Assembly: GCA_937877625.1 (NCBI GenBank)
Contig: CALFJG010000068.1
Coordinates: 1-28,105, forward strand
From: an uncultured Prevotellaceae bacterium
GTDB taxonomy: Bacteria > Bacteroidota > Bacteroidia > Bacteroidales > Bacteroidaceae
DNA length: 28,105 nucleotides
Reading direction: 5' to 3'
The translations under genes and the position numbers were made by a program. Under the pieces are notes generated by a model. That model saw only the letters and a list, made by a program, of their open reading frames with translations. It ran no database searches and was not told where the DNA came from. Positions 24,095 to 28,105 of this stretch are shown in pieces. Each line of letters opens with the position of its first letter. Position 1 is the first letter of the stretch.

Positions 24095-25207
24095 GTGCCA
24101 CACACACAAACCCCTACTCCCCCCGCCAGTTTGAACTTCTCCCACATTCTGCAACAATGGTATGCTCGCCACGCACGCACCTTGCCGTGGCGCGGCACGA
24201 GCGACGCCTACCATATTTGGCTCTCCGAAGTGATACTACAGCAGACACGGGTGGAACAAGGACGAGCCTACTACGAGCGTTTCACACACCTATTCCCCAC
24301 CATAGAAGCCCTTGCCACCGCCAGCGAACAAGAGGTGCTCACCGCCTGGCAAGGCCTCGGCTACTACAGCCGAGCACGCAATCTGCACAAAACAGCACGC
24401 CTCATAGCACAGAGCGGACACTTCCCTAACGACTTCACCACCCTGCGCACCCTTCCAGGCATCGGCGACTACACCGCAGCGGCCATCGCCTCACTCGCCT
24501 ACAACCTGCCACACGCCGTGGTGGACGGAAACGTATATCGCGTACTCTCACGCATCTACGGCATCGACACCCCTATCGACACCAACGACGGACGACGAGT
24601 GTTTAAGGACTTAGCCCACCAACTCCTCGACACACAACACAGTGCCACACACAACCAAGCACTGATGGACTTCGGAGCCACCGTATGCACACCACGCGCA
24701 CCACACTGCCACGAATGTCCGTTCCACACACACTGCGCCGTAATAGCCGACGGACGTGACGCAGAAGACCTACCAAAAAAAGCACACAGACAAAACGTCA
24801 CCCAACGCCACTTTGCCTACGTCTTTATATACTACAACAACAGCCTATTGCTCCACCAACGAGGGGCTGGCGACATCTGGCACGGACTGTTTGAACCCTT
24901 ACTCTTCGAAACAGCACAACCTCTCGCAGCAACACAAGTGTTCAAACAGACCTGCGACACACTGCAACTATCACCCGAAGAAGGCACGTTTCAGCAAATT
25001 GCCGAACAAATGCGCCACCAACTCACCCACCGGCTCATCCTGACAGACGCTTTCAGACTCCACCTCACACACACTGCCCCACTCCTGCCAAAAGGCTATA
25101 CGTGGGTAAACACCGACAAACTACACGAATACCCACTGCCACGACTTATCACACGAATACTGGAACAACACAACAGAAAAAAGAACGATAATCAAAAGAT
25201 AACGTAA
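24095..25207 (+). CDS. mutY: A/G-specific adenine glycosylase
   Basis: The enzyme removes adenine mispaired with 8-oxoguanine. All key parts are present: the catalytic Glu E45 in WLSEVILQQTRV, the helix-hairpin-helix LPGIGDYTAAAI (120-131), D144 in VVDGNVYRVLSR, and the [4Fe-4S] ligands C198, C205, C208 and C214 in the C-X6-C-X2-C-X5-C spacing. A C-terminal NUDIX-like domain (from about 236) reads the 8-oxoG strand. Residue numbers count from the GTG at 24095 (370 residues). No ATG is available near the N-terminus. The TTG at 24131 gives MNFSHILQQWY, which aligns better with family N-termini, so 358 residues is equally likely. The gene lies immediately after the manC terminator and has no obvious promoter box. 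Confidence 0.92.
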   Translation: MPHTQTPTPPASLNFSHILQQWYARHARTLPWRGTSDAYHIWLSEVILQQTRVEQGRAYYERFTHLFPTIEALATASEQEVLTAWQGLGYYSRARNLHKTARLIAQSGHFPNDFTTLRTLPGIGDYTAAAIASLAYNLPHAVVDGNVYRVLSRIYGIDTPIDTNDGRRVFKDLAHQLLDTQHSATHNQALMDFGATVCTPRAPHCHECPFHTHCAVIADGRDAEDLPKKAHRQNVTQRHFAYVFIYYNNSLLLHQRGAGDIWHGLFEPLLFETAQPLAATQVFKQTCDTLQLSPEEGTFQQIAEQMRHQLTHRLILTDAFRLHLTHTAPLLPKGYTWVNTDKLHEYPLPRLITRILEQHNRKKNDNQKIT

Positions 25208-25276
25208 GTCGTAGTGCGCTCAGCATAACAACCCGCCTACCGATACTCCAACAACACCTCCCTACTCCACTCCGCT

Positions 25277-26695
25277 ATGTCACGCAAGAAAAAACCCCTC
25301 CCCCTACTCTCCCACATACCCATAGAAGACATCGCCGCCGAAGGCAAAGCCGTGGCACGCATCGACGGACTTGTGGTATTCACCCCCTACGTTGTGCCAG
25401 GAGATGTGTGCGACCTCCAACTGCGCCGCAAGAAGCATAACTACGCCGAGGCAGAGGCGGTGGCCATCCATACCTACAGCAACGAGCGAAGCGAGCCGTT
25501 TTGCCCACACTTCGGCGTGTGTGGCGGATGCAAGTGGCAGTGCCTGCGCTACGACCGACAACTCTACTACAAACAAACACAAGTGGAGCAAACACTGCGA
25601 CGCATCGCCAAAGTGGAACTGCCCCGCGTGTCGCCCATCCTTGGCAGTAAAGAAACACAAGGTTACCGCAACAAACTCGAGTTTGGTTTTAGCAACAAGA
25701 AATGGCTCACACGACAAATAATAGACAGCGGCGAGGAAATCAACAATATGAACGCACTGGGCTTCCACATCGCTGGGGCGTTCGACAAGATACTCGACAT
25801 CACCGACTGCCAACTAATGCCCGACATCAACAACCAGCTGCGAAACACCATACGACGCTACGCTGCCGAGCACCATTTATCACACTACGACCTGCGACAA
25901 AACAAAGGGCTGCTGCGAAGTATGATGATACGCTCAAGCGACACAGGCGAACTGATGCTACTCCTACAATTCGCTTGGAGCAACAACGAGGAACAAGCAC
26001 AGGCTATGGCGTTGATGGCATTTATCAACGAAAACTTCCCGGAGGTCACCTCCCTGCTCTATGTCCACAACGTTAAATGCAACGATACCATCGGCGACCT
26101 ACCCGTCCACACCTTTGCCGGCACTGATTTTATCTACGAAACAATGGAAGGACTGCGCTTCAAAGTAGGCCCCAAGAGTTTCTACCAAACAAACACCCAC
26201 CAAGCACACGAGCTCTATAAGGTGGCACGACGTATGGCCTGCCTCAGCGGCAAAGAAACGGTTTACGACCTCTATACGGGCACGGGGACAATAGCCCTCT
26301 TTGTGGCACGCGAGGCGGCAAGAGTCATCGGCATAGAGTACGTACCCGAAGCCATCGCCGATGCAAAAGAAAATGCGGCAACGAATAACATCAACAACGC
26401 AACGTTTTATGCCGGCGATATGAAAGACATCCTCACGCCGGAGTTTATTGCCGGCCACGGCAGCCCCGACGTCATCATCACCGACCCGCCACGCGCCGGG
26501 ATGCACCCCGCAGTGGTACATACCATTATTAACGCTGCACCGAAGCGCATTGTATATGTCAGTTGCAACCCCGCGACACAAGCCCGCGACCTCGCAATGC
26601 TTGATGACAAATACCAAGTCGCACAGGTGCAACCCGTAGATATGTTCCCACACACACAACACGTAGAAAATGTCTGCCTACTCGAAGCAAGATAG
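25277..26695 (+). CDS. rlmD: 23S rRNA uracil-C5-methyltransferase (RlmD/RumA type)
   Basis: This 472-residue SAM-dependent enzyme methylates a uracil in 23S rRNA. An N-terminal TRAM domain (about 12-68) is followed by an iron-sulfur cluster site with C76, C82 and C85 in CPHFGVCGGC and a fourth ligand C178. The catalytic domain has SFYQTN (301-306), the SAM loop DLYTGTGT (331-338), DPPRAG (403-408) and the nucleophile C430 in YVSCNP. Family members include RlmD and the related RlmCD; the exact target base cannot be read from sequence. The gene begins 69 nt after mutY with no clear promoter, so the two may be co-transcribed. Its last 26 nt overlap the next gene. Confidence 0.92.
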   Translation: MSRKKKPLPLLSHIPIEDIAAEGKAVARIDGLVVFTPYVVPGDVCDLQLRRKKHNYAEAEAVAIHTYSNERSEPFCPHFGVCGGCKWQCLRYDRQLYYKQTQVEQTLRRIAKVELPRVSPILGSKETQGYRNKLEFGFSNKKWLTRQIIDSGEEINNMNALGFHIAGAFDKILDITDCQLMPDINNQLRNTIRRYAAEHHLSHYDLRQNKGLLRSMMIRSSDTGELMLLLQFAWSNNEEQAQAMALMAFINENFPEVTSLLYVHNVKCNDTIGDLPVHTFAGTDFIYETMEGLRFKVGPKSFYQTNTHQAHELYKVARRMACLSGKETVYDLYTGTGTIALFVAREAARVIGIEYVPEAIADAKENAATNNINNATFYAGDMKDILTPEFIAGHGSPDVIITDPPRAGMHPAVVHTIINAAPKRIVYVSCNPATQARDLAMLDDKYQVAQVQPVDMFPHTQHVENVCLLEAR

Positions 26696-27263
26696 CCGCC
26701 AAGTCGTAGGACGCTTCACCCAGAGCAACGCCTTTTGGCAAAGTTTCATAGAAACAGTGCCACGCTCACCACGCGCTTTTCTTGGAATGTATCTCAAAGA
26801 AGCCGCACGTCTGATGACGAACGGAACGCTACAACTCTCCGACGAGCGACTCATACAATATGCCGCCCGAGAAGATGTGTCGCCCATCGACCGCAGAAAA
26901 ATACTTTCCGCGTTGCTGCCCTGCTCAACCCGACTGCACGATGCCGAACTACTACTGCGACTCTTCGGCAGCACATCAACCGCCGAACGCGCTGCTGTGC
27001 TACTTAGTGCCGACACCACGGCGTGCCTCTTTCTACTCTTTCAAGAAATGCAACGTGCCGAAGGCGACGACACACTACACGAGCGCGTCTGCCGCGAACT
27101 CATCCGACGCGGTGCACCACGACACTTCAAACTCGCGGCACTGATGTGTAGCTATTTCGGGCTACAATCCGTGAGAGCCACCTTCGCACTGCGACTCGCA
27201 CCCTACCAACTCAGCCGCTTCGACGGCTCATACCATAATTTCCAAAAACTCATTGAAACCTAA
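26670..27263 (+). CDS. unrecognised cytoplasmic protein, 197 residues
   Basis: I do not recognise this protein. It is mostly helical, rich in Leu, Ala and Arg, and has no signal peptide, membrane helix or Cys cluster. Sequences such as SDERLIQYAAREDVSPIDRR (56-75) and HERVCRELIRRGAPRHFKLA suggest a helical-repeat fold. The ATG at 26670 makes it overlap the end of rlmD by 26 nt, which implies translational coupling; the next in-frame ATG would lose a third of a helix bundle. Codon use resembles rlmD, so it is probably real and native. A function linked to rRNA modification is possible only by neighbourhood. Confidence 0.6.
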   Translation: MSAYSKQDSRQVVGRFTQSNAFWQSFIETVPRSPRAFLGMYLKEAARLMTNGTLQLSDERLIQYAAREDVSPIDRRKILSALLPCSTRLHDAELLLRLFGSTSTAERAAVLLSADTTACLFLLFQEMQRAEGDDTLHERVCRELIRRGAPRHFKLAALMCSYFGLQSVRATFALRLAPYQLSRFDGSYHNFQKLIET

Positions 27264-27383
27264 ACAAAACACTACCTTTAATGCTTCACTCATTCAACAA
27301 GTAGCAGTTCCGTATTCTAAGCCTTTAAGCACAGTGACCGATGCCATAGCTGCGCACCGCTCGAACACTTTCTGATAGGGCAG

Positions 27384-27776
27384 ATGCTCAAAGAGGGGCT
27401 TGATGTGTACCTTCCTGTGGTGGACGACAAGGGGATTGATGCGGTGGTGCGCCGTCCCAACGGCTCATTTGTCGAAGTTCAGATTAAAGCACGCTCCAAG
27501 TCTGTAAAGGATGGGGATGCTGCCTTATTTGCCGCTATCGAACATGAGTACCGCCCCAATTACTGGTTTGTGTTCTTCTCCGAGAGGCTTGGCGAGAACG
27601 GAACGATGTGGATAATGTCCTCTGAGGAGTTCATTGTAGAGTCCGTTCAGAATAAGACGGGCAAGAATGTGGGTAAGCGTAGTATCTGGTTCAATGGAAA
27701 GCGCAAAGGAGTTGAGTATGTCAAACCGCGCTTTGAGAAGTACATCCGTACTGACTTCCAGCGAATAATAAAATGA
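27384..27776 (+). CDS. PD-(D/E)XK-like nuclease-fold protein, probably 5' damaged
   Basis: The open frame encodes 130 residues. GIDAVVRR (D19) followed by VEVQIKAR (Q33 and K35) has the D-xn-(D/E/Q)-x-K spacing of the PD-(D/E)XK fold, in which Bacteroidales have many small uncharacterised members. The frame stays open upstream to 27321, and codons 27360-27383 read LEHFLIGQ. That fits the N-terminal helix of this type of protein, but no ATG, GTG or TTG lies there. Either a rare start is used or the 5' end is lost or frameshifted. The role is unknown; related folds include restriction and repair nucleases. Its codon use is less C-rich than that of the genes to the left, hinting at different origin. 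No partner such as a methylase is adjacent. Confidence 0.55.
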   Translation: MLKEGLDVYLPVVDDKGIDAVVRRPNGSFVEVQIKARSKSVKDGDAALFAAIEHEYRPNYWFVFFSERLGENGTMWIMSSEEFIVESVQNKTGKNVGKRSIWFNGKRKGVEYVKPRFEKYIRTDFQRIIK

Positions 27777-27796
27777 GACTTAAGATTGAAAATACA

Positions 27797-28105
27797 ATGA
27801 AAAGAATCATACAATGGCTGCTCGCCGCCACCCTCGTCTGCGGCGCAAGCGTATGCCGGGCGCAGCAGGGAGGCGAGACGGCGATGGCCTATCCGCAGGC
27901 GGAATGGTCAGGGGCGGGCGACATCCTGATGCACACCCCCGGACAGGAACTGTTCAACGGCATCATCCACCCCTCGGCGGGGCTCTTCGAGGACTACTTC
28001 GACGTGGACAAGGCTGCCGAGGAGCATCGCGGCTACATTGAGATGCTACAGAAGAACGGCATCCGCGTACACACCGTGGCAGACATCCTGGCCGAGGTGG
28101 GCATC
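27797..28105 (+). CDS. secreted arginine-deiminase-like protein, partial
   Basis: The first 103 codons lie in the window and the gene continues past its right edge. The start is the ATG at 27797, giving a signal peptide MKRIIQWLLAATLVCGASVC ending near RAQ. The mature start EWSGAGDILMHTPGQELFNG, then DYFDVDKAAEEHRGYIEMLQ and NGIRVHTVADILAE, resembles the N-terminal part of arginine deiminase and related amidinotransferase-fold enzymes. These have HxPGxE and DD-type guanidine-binding residues early in the protein. The catalytic Cys and His would lie outside the window. Export makes it unusual among arginine deiminases, and hydrolysis of free arginine or of another guanidine compound outside the cytoplasm is an inference. 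It follows the nuclease-like gene by 20 nt. Confidence 0.75.
   Translation, partial: MKRIIQWLLAATLVCGASVCRAQQGGETAMAYPQAEWSGAGDILMHTPGQELFNGIIHPSAGLFEDYFDVDKAAEEHRGYIEMLQKNGIRVHTVADILAEVGI

Overview
The window looks like chromosomal DNA from a Bacteroidales bacterium, most likely in or near Prevotellaceae. Four things point there. The promoters fit the Bacteroidetes form (TTTG, about 19 nt, TAnnTTTG), and start codons follow A-rich leaders without Shine-Dalgarno sequences. The protein families are typical: DUF3078, DUF1573, an M49 dipeptidyl peptidase with the HECLGH motif, and a long YidC. Secreted proteins are abundant. A large surface protein ends in a Prevotella-like tail (YDLQGRRV...KGIYIIGGKKVMVK). 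The genus is an inference.

Layout. Positions 1-1010 hold tRNA-Asp (minus strand, with its own promoter and terminator) and a mosaic of short repeats with no convincing gene. Positions 1015-6697 (minus) look like one operon read from a promoter near 6750: metY, a secreted dipeptidyl peptidase III, an AlkD-like HEAT-repeat protein and an MFSD1-like MFS transporter. A palindromic repeat and a terminator separate it from a second minus-strand unit (7018-9922), which encodes a 903-residue secreted multidomain protein and a 51-residue acidic peptide. Positions 10266-13412 (plus) encode a secreted GH2 beta-galactosidase, convergent with a minus-strand pair, a DUF3078 outer-membrane protein and galE (16036 to 13598). 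From 16218 the plus strand carries pyrG and yidC, a terminator, then a uridine phosphorylase. ruvC (minus) is convergent with the phosphorylase across a spacer holding a 32-bp perfect inverted repeat and three 21-bp tandem repeats. From 22293 the plus strand carries a DUF1573 protein, a mannose-1-phosphate guanylyltransferase, mutY, rlmD and an unrecognised protein overlapping rlmD. The right end differs: a nuclease-fold ORF with a damaged start, then the beginning of a secreted arginine-deiminase-like protein that runs out of the window.

How the genes fit together. Most are housekeeping: CTP and UMP metabolism, membrane protein insertion, sugar nucleotides, DNA repair, rRNA methylation. The left operon hints at peptide use: a periplasmic dipeptide-releasing enzyme beside a transporter related to MFSD1, a dipeptide carrier. 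The beta-galactosidase and GalE could serve galactoside use, though they are convergent and not co-transcribed.

No complete new defence or mobile system is visible. The least explained signals are the spacers: a palindromic element present twice (6847-6946 and 24026-24070), two unrelated sets of three units at exact 21-bp spacing, the 32-bp inverted repeat, and the small acidic peptide gene behind the surface protein.
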